Under the pieces are notes generated by a model, which saw nothing but the letters and a program-made list of their open reading frames with translations, was not told the DNA's origin and made no database searches. The translations under genes and the position numbers were made by a program. Positions 19,483 through 28,739 of a stretch of 64,000 nt of DNA are shown here, one piece after another (position 1 is the stretch's first letter; each line of letters opens with the position of its first letter). Source of the DNA: Marinilabiliaceae bacterium JC040 (GTDB lineage: Bacteria > Bacteroidota > Bacteroidia > Bacteroidales > Marinifilaceae); assembly GCA_022496785.1 (NCBI GenBank), contig SNAP01000004.1, forward strand, positions 1-64,000, in the 5' to 3' direction.

Positions 19483-20907
19483 TTATTCTGATTTTTTTAC
19501 AATTTGTTTAAGCATTCCTCTAAATATTAAAGTGTGGAAAGGTAGTAATAAATACCAGTACAATCTTCCAGACAAACCTCTTGGTCTAAAACAGGCTTTC
19601 TGATAAATTTTATCATTTCTAACAATAAATTCAAGCCATGCCTCACCAGGAAGTTTCATTTCTGCATACAAGATTAATATACCTTTTTCCTTATTTGCAA
19701 GAATAACTCTCCAAAAATCTATAACATCCCCATTTTCTATAATTTTTGCATTTCTTCTGTATCTATTTAAACCAACACCTCCGACCAATTTATCAATGAA
19801 TCCTCTAAATTTCCATAAGATATTTGCATATAGCCATCCATTTTGTCCACCTATACACCATAATGTATTTAGTACATCTTCTCTATTCTTAATAAATTCA
19901 CTTCTTTTATCTACTAAACAACCTTTAACAGGTATTTTTATATATTTTTCAATATTAGAATCTAATTTTCCATTTGAGATAGCATTAGTCCATCTAGAAA
20001 TTACAGTGTTCTGTTTTATCTTGTCAAATGCAGAAGCAATAGATTCATGATAGTTAAGAGGTTTAATACCTAAAAGATCTACTAGATAGTTGTTTCTAGC
20101 TATAAAATCAATTGACATACTATCAACAAGAGATCGTGCTAGAGCAAAGGGAACAGATGTTACAAAGTATAACCAATAGGAAGATAATTTAGGTGTCAGT
20201 ACAGGAACACTTATAATAAGTCTTTTAAGTTTCCGATATCTTGCATATTCAAGTAGCATTTGTTTATATGTTAAAATCTCTTCACCTGAAATATCGTAAG
20301 CTTGATTGTATGTCCCTTCTTTTAGAATAATTGAAGTAAGAATCTTAATAACATCAATTACAGATATAGGTTGACATTTTGTTTTAATCCACTTTGGTGC
20401 TACCATAATAGGAAGTTTCTCAACCAAATCTCTTATTATTTCAAAAGATGCACTTCCTGCTCCAATAATAATCCCTGCTCTAAGAGTTGTTAAATTAAAT
20501 TTCCCCTTAGAAAGAATTTGTTCAACTTTCTGTCGAGATTCTAAATGAGTTGATAATTTTTCTTCATTTAGCATACCTGTTAAATATATTACTTGTTTTA
20601 CTTTAGTTGTTTCAATATATTCAACAAAATTGTTTGCTACTTCAGACTCTAGATTAATAAAATTCTTGTGAGAACTCGACATAGAATGCATAAGATAATA
20701 AGCTATATCAATATCATTAGGTATACGATATAATGTACTCTTATCTAGAAAATCTAATTCTATAATTTTAATATTTTCTTTTTCTATAAATGAAAAACGA
20801 TTTTTATCTCTTACAGTACAATAAATTTCATAATTCCCATGAGATAAATTCTCTAATAAATTTCTACCTATATATCCGTTTGCTCCTGTTAGAAGAATCT
20901 TTGTCAT
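19483..20907 (-). CDS. SDR-family NAD(P)-binding protein with DUF2867 C-terminus
   Basis: The 474-residue protein starts with a Rossmann fold (LLTGANGYIGRNLLENL, dinucleotide-binding glycines at residues about 8-14) of the atypical short-chain dehydrogenase/YbjT type. After about residue 300 it carries a DUF2867 domain (GWLYANILWKFRGFIDKLVGGVGLNRYRR; FRPRGLSGRLYWYLLLPFH). This two-domain architecture is common in Bacteroidota and other phyla; its substrate is unknown. No classical catalytic Tyr-x3-Lys could be assigned with confidence. It is on the same strand as the upstream DUF2023 gene but separated from it by a terminator. Confidence 0.85.
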   Translation of the reverse strand: MTKILLTGANGYIGRNLLENLSHGNYEIYCTVRDKNRFSFIEKENIKIIELDFLDKSTLYRIPNDIDIAYYLMHSMSSSHKNFINLESEVANNFVEYIETTKVKQVIYLTGMLNEEKLSTHLESRQKVEQILSKGKFNLTTLRAGIIIGAGSASFEIIRDLVEKLPIMVAPKWIKTKCQPISVIDVIKILTSIILKEGTYNQAYDISGEEILTYKQMLLEYARYRKLKRLIISVPVLTPKLSSYWLYFVTSVPFALARSLVDSMSIDFIARNNYLVDLLGIKPLNYHESIASAFDKIKQNTVISRWTNAISNGKLDSNIEKYIKIPVKGCLVDKRSEFIKNREDVLNTLWCIGGQNGWLYANILWKFRGFIDKLVGGVGLNRYRRNAKIIENGDVIDFWRVILANKEKGILILYAEMKLPGEAWLEFIVRNDKIYQKACFRPRGLSGRLYWYLLLPFHTLIFRGMLKQIVKKSE

Positions 20908-20991
20908 AATCTTGAATTAAGTTTAAATTAACTGTTAATCAAGTTATTATAATTATAAGTATTTGTCAAGCGATATTATTTATAATAACAT

Positions 20992-21025
20992 AAAAAAAGG
21001 TGCTATATCTATACGATATAACACC
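20992..21025 (-). terminator. Terminator after the fldA-DUF2023 pair
   Basis: On the minus strand, GGTGTTATATC and GATATAGCACC pair (one mismatch) around a 5-nt loop and are followed by seven T residues (plus-strand A run at 20992-20998). Confidence 0.85.
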
Positions 21026-21070
21026 CTTCTACATATTTTAAGAATCTGTTGATTATAGTCCTACGCAGTT

Positions 21071-21409
21071 TTAACTTGCAATTTTTAAATCTTTTCTTGC
21101 TTTTCTTTTCAGGTATCTTTTGCACTGTAACAATCTATCATAGCCGAGCATTATACCTAGTATAAAATCTTCCTCGTCTGTTAAATCTGTTAAAGATCTA
21201 TTGATAAAACTATTAACTACTTCTACGCACTCTTTAGAGCCGAAGAATACATTTATTTTATCATGACCAACATGTTGAATAAGAAAAGAGATATTATTTT
21301 TATTCAGGCGGGAAATAATCTCGTCTTTATATTCAGCTTTTGTGGTGTGAAGAATAAGGTTTCTTAAACCTTTTTTGTGTTCATATAAATGATGTGCAAA
21401 TACCTGCAT
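21071..21409 (-). CDS. DUF2023 family protein
   Basis: The 112-residue protein matches DUF2023, a small family that in Bacteroidota and some other anaerobes is encoded next to flavodoxin, as here (7 bp after fldA). Recognisable parts are the N-terminal FAHHLYEHKKGLRNLILHT and the C-terminal DFILGIMLGYDRLLQCKRYL. The C-terminal tail is basic (KRKARKDLK). The function is not known; conserved linkage suggests a role with flavodoxin, either as a partner or in its regulation. The pair probably forms one transcript ending in the terminator at 20992. Confidence 0.85.
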   Translation of the reverse strand: MQVFAHHLYEHKKGLRNLILHTTKAEYKDEIISRLNKNNISFLIQHVGHDKINVFFGSKECVEVVNSFINRSLTDLTDEEDFILGIMLGYDRLLQCKRYLKRKARKDLKIAS

Positions 21410-21416
21410 GTTGAAA

Positions 21417-21923
21417 TTATTTAAAAGATTCTTTTATTGTATCTAACCATTGTGATATTCTTTCGTCGTGTTTATCACTCTCATTGTCTTCATCAAGTGC
21501 AAGACCTACGAATTCATCACCATCTAATGCTTGTGAGTCATCAAAATCGTAATCGTCTTTAGAGACTTTACCTACGATATTGCAACCACTTGAACTTATA
21601 GTTTCGTATAGTTCTCCTAAACCACCACAGAAAGAATCTGGGTAAGAAGAAGAATCTCCTAAACCATATAATGCTACAACTTTACCATCTAAATTAGCAT
21701 TTGCTAGAGTATCTAAAAATCCTTGAAAATCATCTTGAATGTCACCAATACCCCATGTTGAAGCACCAAATATTAAATTATCATATTTTTCAACATCTTC
21801 TTGAGAAGCTGAATCTACGCTATAAACGTCTGCTAGGTCACTACCAATTTTTTCTTGTATTACATTTGCAATACTTTCAGTGTTACCTGTTGTTGAACCG
21901 TAAAAAATACCTATCTTATTCAT
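21417..21923 (-). CDS. fldA: Flavodoxin, long-chain type
   Basis: This 168-residue electron carrier binds FMN non-covalently and replaces ferredoxin when iron is scarce. The FMN phosphate loop is GSTTGNTE (residues 9-16). Further FMN-contacting segments are GASTWGIGDIQDDF and GLGDSSSYPDSFCGGLGELYE. The extra loop after about residue 115 makes it long-chain (FldA-like). It lies downstream of the haem operon on the same strand, separated by 253 bp with a hairpin, so it may share iron-dependent control without being strictly co-transcribed. Confidence 0.94.
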   Translation of the reverse strand: MNKIGIFYGSTTGNTESIANVIQEKIGSDLADVYSVDSASQEDVEKYDNLIFGASTWGIGDIQDDFQGFLDTLANANLDGKVVALYGLGDSSSYPDSFCGGLGELYETISSSGCNIVGKVSKDDYDFDDSQALDGDEFVGLALDEDNESDKHDERISQWLDTIKESFK

Positions 21924-22084
21924 AAGTGTAAAAATTGAATTATTTATAAATAATAACTAAGCGCAAAGAGATAAATACTTATCCTTTATTGCTATACAAA
22001 TATGGAATTGTTCTAAATAAGATACAATCACTTAATTATATGAAAGAAAGGGTTTTGTCTACTAATTAATAATGAGTATAAATA

Positions 22085-22114
22085 GATAAGGTAAACAATT
22101 AAGTTTACCTTATC
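22085..22114 (-). terminator. Hairpin downstream of the haem operon
   Basis: GATAAGGTAAAC (22085-22096) and GTTTACCTTATC (22103-22114) form a perfect 12-bp stem with a 6-nt loop. Only a poor T tract follows on the minus strand (TATTTATAC), so read-through into fldA is possible; it could also be a 3'-end stabiliser of the hmu mRNA. Confidence 0.6.
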
Positions 22115-22176
22115 GTGCTTTTCTCTACATAAAAAACTATTACACATGTAGTTAAAGCCATTTAAACACTTGTATC

Positions 22177-22506
22177 TTATTCTGGGACATAAATAATCTC
22201 ACCATTCTCTAATTGATATGCAATTCCAACTTTCTTACCTCTTGAATTGCTATTCGATTTTTCTTTACTCGATTTATATTTCTCTATTTTATTACCTTTT
22301 TTAGTTATAATCACCATATTCTTAGAACCAGGATTCTTTACCATGGTGAAATCTTCTTTGGAAAAGACTTCTGTCATATTAAATTTAGTAACAAGAGCTA
22401 CCATAAGAGCTACAGCAAAAACCATTGCTACATCGAATAAGTTTGTAAGAACTGATAGAGGATCATTATCTTCATCTCTCTTTATTAATCTTCTTTTTCT
22501 TGACAT
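22177..22506 (-). CDS. hmuV: HmuV, DUF2149 (ExbD-like) membrane protein
   Basis: The 109-residue protein is a DUF2149 member: a basic N-terminus, DNDPLSVLTNLFDVAMVFAVALMVALV (one membrane helix, about residues 16-42), then a small periplasmic domain. An Asp in the first turn of the helix (LFDVAMVF) is placed like the proton-coupling Asp of ExbD and TolR. By order and family it corresponds to HmuV of the Porphyromonas gingivalis hmu operon. It overlaps hmuU by 1 bp and is the last gene of the operon before a hairpin. A motor role with HmuU is inferred. Confidence 0.85.
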   Translation of the reverse strand: MSRKRRLIKRDEDNDPLSVLTNLFDVAMVFAVALMVALVTKFNMTEVFSKEDFTMVKNPGSKNMVIITKKGNKIEKYKSSKEKSNSNSRGKKVGIAYQLENGEIIYVPE

Positions 22507-23099
22507 TATTTGCTCTCCTTTATTGATTCAACTACATATTCTAGAATATTCATGTCGTCAGCTGTCCATCTTTGGCGTACTTGAAGACTTATAAATCCTA
22601 TTGCTCCAATAATAATACCAACAACAGTTGTAGCAAAAGCCACTTGCATATTACTTGCCATAGAAGCAACATCTCCTGTTGCTAAACCAACTAATGCTGG
22701 CCCCATAGGAATAAGAGTTCCCATTAAACCTAACATAGGTCCTATCTTTGTTAATAACTTCGATTTACCTAAATCTTTATCAACAATAATTTCGTAATCA
22801 CCTAAAATCTTATCTAGGGTAGGAGTGTTATTAGGTGAATTCTCTATCCTTTTAAGAAAAGAAACTAATTTATTATTTTTCTCATTTAGATTACTAGCAA
22901 ATTTTAAAAGTTCACTAACACTTACATTTTTCTCTATTTCCCTATTAATCTTTGTATTTACTTTATTCCTATTAATATACAAACCATAAAATCCTCCTAT
23001 CATTATCAATGATTTAATAAAAAAGAAAAGAAGAAATATTGTTACAGGTACTAATAAACCTGTTGAAAGCCAGTATAGAATATTTGTTATTTGATCCAT
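22506..23099 (-). CDS. hmuU: HmuU, MotA/TolQ/ExbB-type proton channel
   Basis: The 197-residue inner-membrane protein belongs to the MotA/TolQ/ExbB family: a first helix near the N-terminus, a cytoplasmic helical stretch (about 45-110), then two helices with KIGPMLGLMGTLIPMGPALVGLATGD and MASNMQVAFATTVVGIIIGAIGF. Such proteins form the pentameric channel of a proton-driven motor with an ExbD-like partner, here the DUF2149 protein encoded immediately downstream (1-bp overlap). In the hmu operon this pair is assumed to energise haem import or processing. It overlaps hmuT by 13 bp. Confidence 0.9.
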   Translation of the reverse strand: MDQITNILYWLSTGLLVPVTIFLLFFFIKSLIMIGGFYGLYINRNKVNTKINREIEKNVSVSELLKFASNLNEKNNKLVSFLKRIENSPNNTPTLDKILGDYEIIVDKDLGKSKLLTKIGPMLGLMGTLIPMGPALVGLATGDVASMASNMQVAFATTVVGIIIGAIGFISLQVRQRWTADDMNILEYVVESIKESK

Positions 23100-23797
23100 T
23101 TTGATTTTTGTATTAGATGTTTATAATTGATTTTACTTAAAAAGAAGCCAATCGCTACGCAGGCTATTATTATTAGAGACAGACATCCCAATGCTTTCCA
23201 CTCTATTACTGTTTGAGCGTTTGAAAGATTATAATCTGCTATTGAAGAGTATACAAGTAATCCAAATACTAAGATTAGTATATTTAAGATAATTTTGAAT
23301 TCTAATTTATCACTTTCCCCAAGTAGTAAATATTTTAGAATATAACTTATAGAAATTACTCCTATAAATACTAAAAGTCCATAGAATAAACTAATAAGTT
23401 CAAAACTAAAACCAACTAATAGTTTAAAGAAGTGTAATTCAAAATACCCTATACCTATAAAACATATAAATCCAGGTATTATTTTTATTATTCTAATAAA
23501 ATTACTCCTCTTATTCTTAGGTTTAAAATAATTATCTAAAAGACTAAGTGATATAAAAATACCAGCAATAGCTTCAAAACTTGTAATTACAGCTGCATCA
23601 GAAACCAATTTCTTATTAGTAAGAAATGTTTGTATAACATTCATCGATTGACTAATAACAAAAGGATATATAGATATTGCAAAAACAGTAGCAATAAATC
23701 CATATAGGCAAATATGCTTAAAACTGCCACCTAAGGCAGCTTTAAGACAATATTTGCAGATTGCTATTATAAATATTACTTGAATTAACTGTTCCAT
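23087..23797 (-). CDS. hmuT: HmuT, multi-pass inner-membrane protein of the haem operon
   Basis: The 236-residue protein is hydrophobic with about seven predicted membrane helices and no enzyme motif that I can recognise. Its place between the CobN-like protein and the ExbB-like protein is that of HmuT in the Porphyromonas hmu operon, and I assign the name on this synteny rather than on a motif. It overlaps the stop of hmuS by 1 bp and the start of hmuU by 13 bp, so all are translationally coupled. Its function, permease or complex scaffold, is not settled. Confidence 0.72.
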   Translation of the reverse strand: MEQLIQVIFIIAICKYCLKAALGGSFKHICLYGFIATVFAISIYPFVISQSMNVIQTFLTNKKLVSDAAVITSFEAIAGIFISLSLLDNYFKPKNKRSNFIRIIKIIPGFICFIGIGYFELHFFKLLVGFSFELISLFYGLLVFIGVISISYILKYLLLGESDKLEFKIILNILILVFGLLVYSSIADYNLSNAQTVIEWKALGCLSLIIIACVAIGFFLSKINYKHLIQKSKWIK

Positions 23798-26700
23798 TAT
23801 TTTCTTTTACGTCTAACAATAAGTACTACAAGTATTAATAATCCCAAAAGTCCATACAAATACATACTATTATTTGAATCTTCTTTTTTAGAATTCATTT
23901 TCTGTTTTTGTTTAGTTTGCTTTTGTTCTTCTTTCTTTAGTACAACATTTTTTCCCTTATTCTTAGATTCAATTTTCACCTCCAAAGCTTGCTTAATATT
24001 CTTTTGATACTCTTTAGCTTCTACTTTAGGTAATTGTTTTGAAATAAATTTTCTTAGCTTTTTATTATTACAGATAAAACCACTACAGCCTGCTTGGTGT
24101 TTTTTTACTAATTTAGAATGAAGTTTTGCTACATCTTTTAATTGACGTTCGCTTGCTTTCCACATCCCTTTACGAGCTGATTCCAACATTACTGCTGTCA
24201 TCTCTTGTAAAGCATACGGATTTTTAGCTTTAAAAGTCTTTTTAAGATTCAATTTGTACTCATCTTTTACGTACACTTTATAATACTTATTCCATATATG
24301 TTGGTCTATTGCTTCTGGTCGCATAGAGTTCCAACCATAAGTATTTCTAAAAGTCTCTGCAAAAGATTCCATAGCACTTGCACTACCTTTCATCATCTCC
24401 TTAATATACTTAGGATTGAAAACAGTAGAACTAGTTTCTACTCCAATAGCTTCTTTAAGATTCTGAACTCTTGCATTAGAATGATTTCTAAAATCGTTGA
24501 AATATGCTCTAGGTGTTTTATTAGTTACTTTTTTAACAGCTAAAGATAAACCACCCATAAATTCATAAACATGATCTAAACTAAGAGGTCCCCAAGTATT
24601 ACTAGAACGAGGTTGAACAACAACAGAAGTATTTAATAGTGCAGCTTCAAATACTCCCTTTTTCATATCTCCCCAATTCTTACCACCATTCTCAGAATAC
24701 ATTGCACCCATATTATTTATGTATTGATTAGCAATCTCATCTCTAGATTCCCATGAATCACCACTTTCAACTCTTCCCATAATTCCAGTACCATAAGCAC
24801 CATTCACACCTCCAAAGATTCTTTCTTTTGCAAATTTCTTAGCATCTAAAGGAGAATAACCTTTCTCTAAAAGATATCTTTCTGCATCTTCAACACCTTT
24901 TCTAACAAAATTATTCTCTCCATCACTTGAGGCTGCAATAGCTATAGCTTTGTTTATTAATGCTAGTCGAGAAGCAGCAATATCTCTTAATTGTCCAGAT
25001 GTCTGTATTACAACATCAATTCTAGGACGTTTTAAACGCTCTTGAGGAATTAATCTCAACGATCTGATATAACCAAATCCATCTCTCAAAGGTTCTACTC
25101 CCAGTAAGTAAAAGATTTCTGCAATAGTACTTCCTTCATTAGCTATAAAATCTGTAGACCAAAGAGTAAAACTAACTTTCTCAGGATACTTTTTATTTAT
25201 TCTTAATTCGTTTTCTAATAACTTGTTAGCTAATTTCTTACCCACTTGCCATGCTTCAGCTGTAGGTGTAGTTTCAGGATTTATAGAGTAGAAATTTCTT
25301 CCTGTTGGAATAGCAGAAGGATTTAATATAGGATCTCCAGCAGAACCTGTTCTTGTATACCCTCCAGAGAAAGCATTTAGTAAAGCTGTCTTTTCTAAAT
25401 CAGTACTTATTTTTAAATTATTTCTAGACTTATTAACATTGTTAATAACCTTGTTTAAATCATTTATTGCAGAAAGTAATATTTTAATAGAATCATCTTT
25501 CTTAGAAGAATTCATACTAACAGGTTTAGCGCTAGCCATTCTCTGCATTGCAGACATCCCCTTATGCTTTTTCTTCTTATTATTATCTTTGATAATTAAT
25601 AAATTACCTTTCTTATCTAAGAACTTAATTGATGAGGTAGATTTCTTTCTTGACATCATTTTCATCATTCTACCCATCATTGCTTTTCTTTTTTCTCTCT
25701 TTATTCTTTCTTTTCGAAGATAATCTTTATAAATCCTCATTTCTTTTTTAGAAATATATGAAGAAAGAATCTTCTCGCTATCTTCATTTCTTAGAGCTCT
25801 TTTAATAATTAAATCTGTCTTTTTATTATAATAGCGAGCTATAAATAATGAATTATCAATATCCTTCTCAGAGATTTTTTTTCTTGCAAGATCAAGATTA
25901 GCTAAGCCATATCTCACAGGATCGTAAGAAATAAGTCGTGCTGTATTATTTATATTTTCTTTAGAATAAGATTCTCCAAGAGTATATAAACCATCTTTTA
26001 CTTTAGCATTATTAATCTCCTCAATATACATATGAACTTTCTCAATCTCTTCATCATTCAATATTCTAGTGCTATCAAGATTTAGAGTTCTTTGTATATT
26101 TTCTTTTTTTGCCAGTTTACTAATTGTTCTACGATAATTATCTTTCAAATTACCATCTTCCATATCCTCCATTTTATGAATTCTATCTTGAAGAATTTTG
26201 AAATTATCGTATAATTCACCTTGCATAAAGGCAGCTGTAAGATGTGATATTAAACAAGCATACGATCTTCTTTTAGCAATAATACCTTCTCCAATATTGC
26301 TAGTTGTGTATATGTAGAAATGTGGCATATCTCCAATTAGAGCATCTGTCCAATCGTAGCCTGAAAGAGCAATTTGTTTACCAGGAATAAATTCTAAACT
26401 ACCGTGAGTACCAAAATGCATTATTGCATCAGCTCCAAATTCAAGTCTAGTCCACATATACGATGCTACATAAGGATATGCTGGAGCTTTATCCACACCG
26501 TGAACAAGTTTCTGAATATCATTACCAACAGCAGGAAGAGGTTGAGGTAAAATACAAACATTACCAAATTGAAGTCTAGCTACAGCAATATATTTCTTAC
26601 CATCTTTCTCTACAGCCATATATTTACCAGGAGCTTCTCCATAAGTATTCACTAAATCTTCACCCAATTTCTTAGGAAGATTATTATTAATCCATTTATT

Positions 26701-28038
26701 GAAAGTATTTACATTTACTAATTCAGGATTTCCATGTTTAAGATAATTGTCAAAAGCTCCAAGAGCATAAGGTCCTAATACAGGAGCCTTTTCATTTATA
26801 AGTCTTTTAAAATCATTAATATTGGAAGGAAGACCATCTAAATTGTATCCGCTCTTTTTTAAAGAGCAAAGAGTGTTATATAGAGACTCAACCCCCTCGA
26901 TATCAGCAGCAGAGATGGCTCCCTTACCAACACCTTTAAAATAGTATATGGCTATCTTTTTATCTTTATTTTTCTTTATTCTTAGTTTTAAATAATTACT
27001 AACTAGTTTGCAGAATTTCTCGGTATGTTTAGGTATAGCATCAAAAATTCTTCTACCATTTTTTTCAAACTGAGCAGCAATAGCAAAAGGAGCAATAGCA
27101 CCATCCAATTCAGGAAGAACAACACTCATAGAAGTCATTCCACCCGATTTCATACCTTGTTTACTTGTTAACCAATTAGAATATAAATCGCTAACAGTAA
27201 GAGGAGCTAAAATAGGAACATTCAATTTTTCTAAAAGACGATTACCAGATTCTCCACCTCCCATAACTAAACGTCCATGAGGTCTATTAATAATTAAATC
27301 GGGATTAACTTCTTTAATCATTTTAAGTTTCTTCATTCCGAAAGAACTTATAGGATATACATTAATACCTTTATCTTCTAGCGATTTAATAATCGCTACC
27401 ATATGTTCTTTATTTGAATTCTGAATATTTATATTTCCAGAAAGTAGAACAACTCTCGGACCTCTTTTTTTATACTTATTAGATTTCTTATAGAATTTTT
27501 GATACTCTTTATAAGAGGCAAAGAACTCGTCTTCTCCAGTATGGAAAAAATAATCATTTGGAATAATAACAGGTTCTTCATAATCTTTATTAAAAAGAAG
27601 TTTCTTATCAATCTTCTTTCTAATAAAATTAAACATCGATTTATAATTTCTTATAGAACCATTATTCATAAGAGTAGAGATATATCTTAATTCTTCTTTA
27701 GAAAGAGAATTAATTTCTTTATTATCACTCTCTGTGGAATAAACAGGTATCCCTTTTTTAATAGCTTTTTTTATTGCGGATAAATGCTTTTTTGTAAGGC
27801 TACTTCCGTGAATTCTCACAAGAAGCATATCATAATCATCTATGGCATCAATATCATCAATTTTAATATTGTCGATTTTAATCCATGGATTATTATTTGA
27901 ACGAGCAAATTTTTCTACAGTGAAATCTGGAAAGTTTAAACTCCCAATACGCGTTGTAGATATAAATTTGTTATAGGTAAAAAATCCAGCAACAAGAATA
28001 ATAGATATTGTTGCAAGAATTATAATTTTCTTTTTCAT
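23797..28038 (-). CDS. hmuS: HmuS, CobN-like membrane-anchored haem-processing chelatase
   Basis: The 1413-residue protein is a CobN/magnesium-chelatase H-subunit homologue: HFGTHGSLEFIPGKQ near residue 540, IDVVIQTSGQLRDI near 1010, GIMGRVESGDSWESRDE near 1085, and the C-terminal AGCSGFICNNK near 1310. Its place between HmuY and the HmuTUV proteins identifies HmuS, a CobN relative linked to removal of iron from haem in Bacteroidota. It has one membrane helix at each end (residues about 4-24 and 1388-1409, the latter followed by RRKRK). This predicts that nearly all of the protein faces the periplasm. A Lys/Met-rich insertion lies at about 765-845 (MMGRMMKMM). The chlD/chlI partners of true chelatases are absent here. 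Confidence 0.9.
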   Translation of the reverse strand: MKKKIIILATISIILVAGFFTYNKFISTTRIGSLNFPDFTVEKFARSNNNPWIKIDNIKIDDIDAIDDYDMLLVRIHGSSLTKKHLSAIKKAIKKGIPVYSTESDNKEINSLSKEELRYISTLMNNGSIRNYKSMFNFIRKKIDKKLLFNKDYEEPVIIPNDYFFHTGEDEFFASYKEYQKFYKKSNKYKKRGPRVVLLSGNINIQNSNKEHMVAIIKSLEDKGINVYPISSFGMKKLKMIKEVNPDLIINRPHGRLVMGGGESGNRLLEKLNVPILAPLTVSDLYSNWLTSKQGMKSGGMTSMSVVLPELDGAIAPFAIAAQFEKNGRRIFDAIPKHTEKFCKLVSNYLKLRIKKNKDKKIAIYYFKGVGKGAISAADIEGVESLYNTLCSLKKSGYNLDGLPSNINDFKRLINEKAPVLGPYALGAFDNYLKHGNPELVNVNTFNKWINNNLPKKLGEDLVNTYGEAPGKYMAVEKDGKKYIAVARLQFGNVCILPQPLPAVGNDIQKLVHGVDKAPAYPYVASYMWTRLEFGADAIMHFGTHGSLEFIPGKQIALSGYDWTDALIGDMPHFYIYTTSNIGEGIIAKRRSYACLISHLTAAFMQGELYDNFKILQDRIHKMEDMEDGNLKDNYRRTISKLAKKENIQRTLNLDSTRILNDEEIEKVHMYIEEINNAKVKDGLYTLGESYSKENINNTARLISYDPVRYGLANLDLARKKISEKDIDNSLFIARYYNKKTDLIIKRALRNEDSEKILSSYISKKEMRIYKDYLRKERIKREKRKAMMGRMMKMMSRKKSTSSIKFLDKKGNLLIIKDNNKKKKHKGMSAMQRMASAKPVSMNSSKKDDSIKILLSAINDLNKVINNVNKSRNNLKISTDLEKTALLNAFSGGYTRTGSAGDPILNPSAIPTGRNFYSINPETTPTAEAWQVGKKLANKLLENELRINKKYPEKVSFTLWSTDFIANEGSTIAEIFYLLGVEPLRDGFGYIRSLRLIPQERLKRPRIDVVIQTSGQLRDIAASRLALINKAIAIAASSDGENNFVRKGVEDAERYLLEKGYSPLDAKKFAKERIFGGVNGAYGTGIMGRVESGDSWESRDEIANQYINNMGAMYSENGGKNWGDMKKGVFEAALLNTSVVVQPRSSNTWGPLSLDHVYEFMGGLSLAVKKVTNKTPRAYFNDFRNHSNARVQNLKEAIGVETSSTVFNPKYIKEMMKGSASAMESFAETFRNTYGWNSMRPEAIDQHIWNKYYKVYVKDEYKLNLKKTFKAKNPYALQEMTAVMLESARKGMWKASERQLKDVAKLHSKLVKKHQAGCSGFICNNKKLRKFISKQLPKVEAKEYQKNIKQALEVKIESKNKGKNVVLKKEEQKQTKQKQKMNSKKEDSNNSMYLYGLLGLLILVVLIVRRKRK

Positions 28039-28065
28039 GATACAAGTGTAGAAATGTGGAAAGAA

Positions 28066-28082
28066 GCTATCATTTAGATAGC
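28066..28082 (-). other. Small hairpin between hmuY and hmuS
   Basis: GCTATC and GATAGC pair around ATTTA. No T tract follows on the minus strand, so this is not a full terminator. It could stop exonuclease trimming and help keep hmuY mRNA more abundant than the large hmuS part. Confidence 0.4.
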
Positions 28083-28117
28083 CTCTTTAATAAAATATTA
28101 CTGATTGTATATTCTGT

Positions 28118-28720
28118 CTATAATTCTTCATATTTGAAAGAAACATAACCAGAAGTACCTTCAGCGTTTTTGTATGATAGGAACTCTAATTTATACTGTT
28201 TATTTCCTTCAGCATTTTTAAAAATGTATATAGGAGCTTTCATATAAACAGGAGGCATAACCATATTACCCTTGTCGTCTCTTTTGAAAGTAATAACAGT
28301 AGCTTTCGATTTGATTATTTTTATAATAGAATAATCTTTTGCATAGCTATCATACGTTTTATCTGTTTCAAAAGAGCCATCATCAACTTTAGCATCAGCA
28401 AAAGAGATACCACTCTTGCAAGTATAAACACCACCTTTAGCGTCAACACTACTAGCTTCTCCACTATTAGTTCTAACCGAATATCTACAAATGGCAATAT
28501 CCCAATCTTTACGAGCAAACCATGTTTTATTATCTGCATCACTACCAGTGCCAACCAATTTGTTATCAGATAAAGAATAATAATTCCATACAGTTTTACT
28601 TGTTGCATCGATATTAGCTGTTATAGCTTTATTTGTTTTATTAGATGAGTCATCATCTTTACTACAAGAGAAAAGACCTAAAGCAATGATGGCCGAAAAT
28701 AATAATAGTAACTTCTTCAT
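28118..28720 (-). CDS. hmuY: HmuY-family haem-binding lipoprotein
   Basis: The 200-residue lipoprotein (lipobox LFSC, Cys about residue 19) has the HmuY pattern: an N-terminal KTVWNYYSLSDNKLVG strand pair, then WDIAICRYSVRTNSGEAS, and a C-terminal YKLEFLSYKNAEGTSGYVSFKYEEL. HmuY proteins take haem from host haemoproteins at the cell surface and pass it to HmuR. P. gingivalis HmuY binds haem with two His; relatives use Met. The mature domain here has no obvious His pair but has a Met-rich loop (NMVMPPVYMK), so Met ligation is plausible. It lies 19 bp after hmuR. Confidence 0.9.
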   Translation of the reverse strand: MKKLLLLFSAIIALGLFSCSKDDDSSNKTNKAITANIDATSKTVWNYYSLSDNKLVGTGSDADNKTWFARKDWDIAICRYSVRTNSGEASSVDAKGGVYTCKSGISFADAKVDDGSFETDKTYDSYAKDYSIIKIIKSKATVITFKRDDKGNMVMPPVYMKAPIYIFKNAEGNKQYKLEFLSYKNAEGTSGYVSFKYEEL

Positions 28721-28739
28721 TTTTGTTAAATTTATTTGA

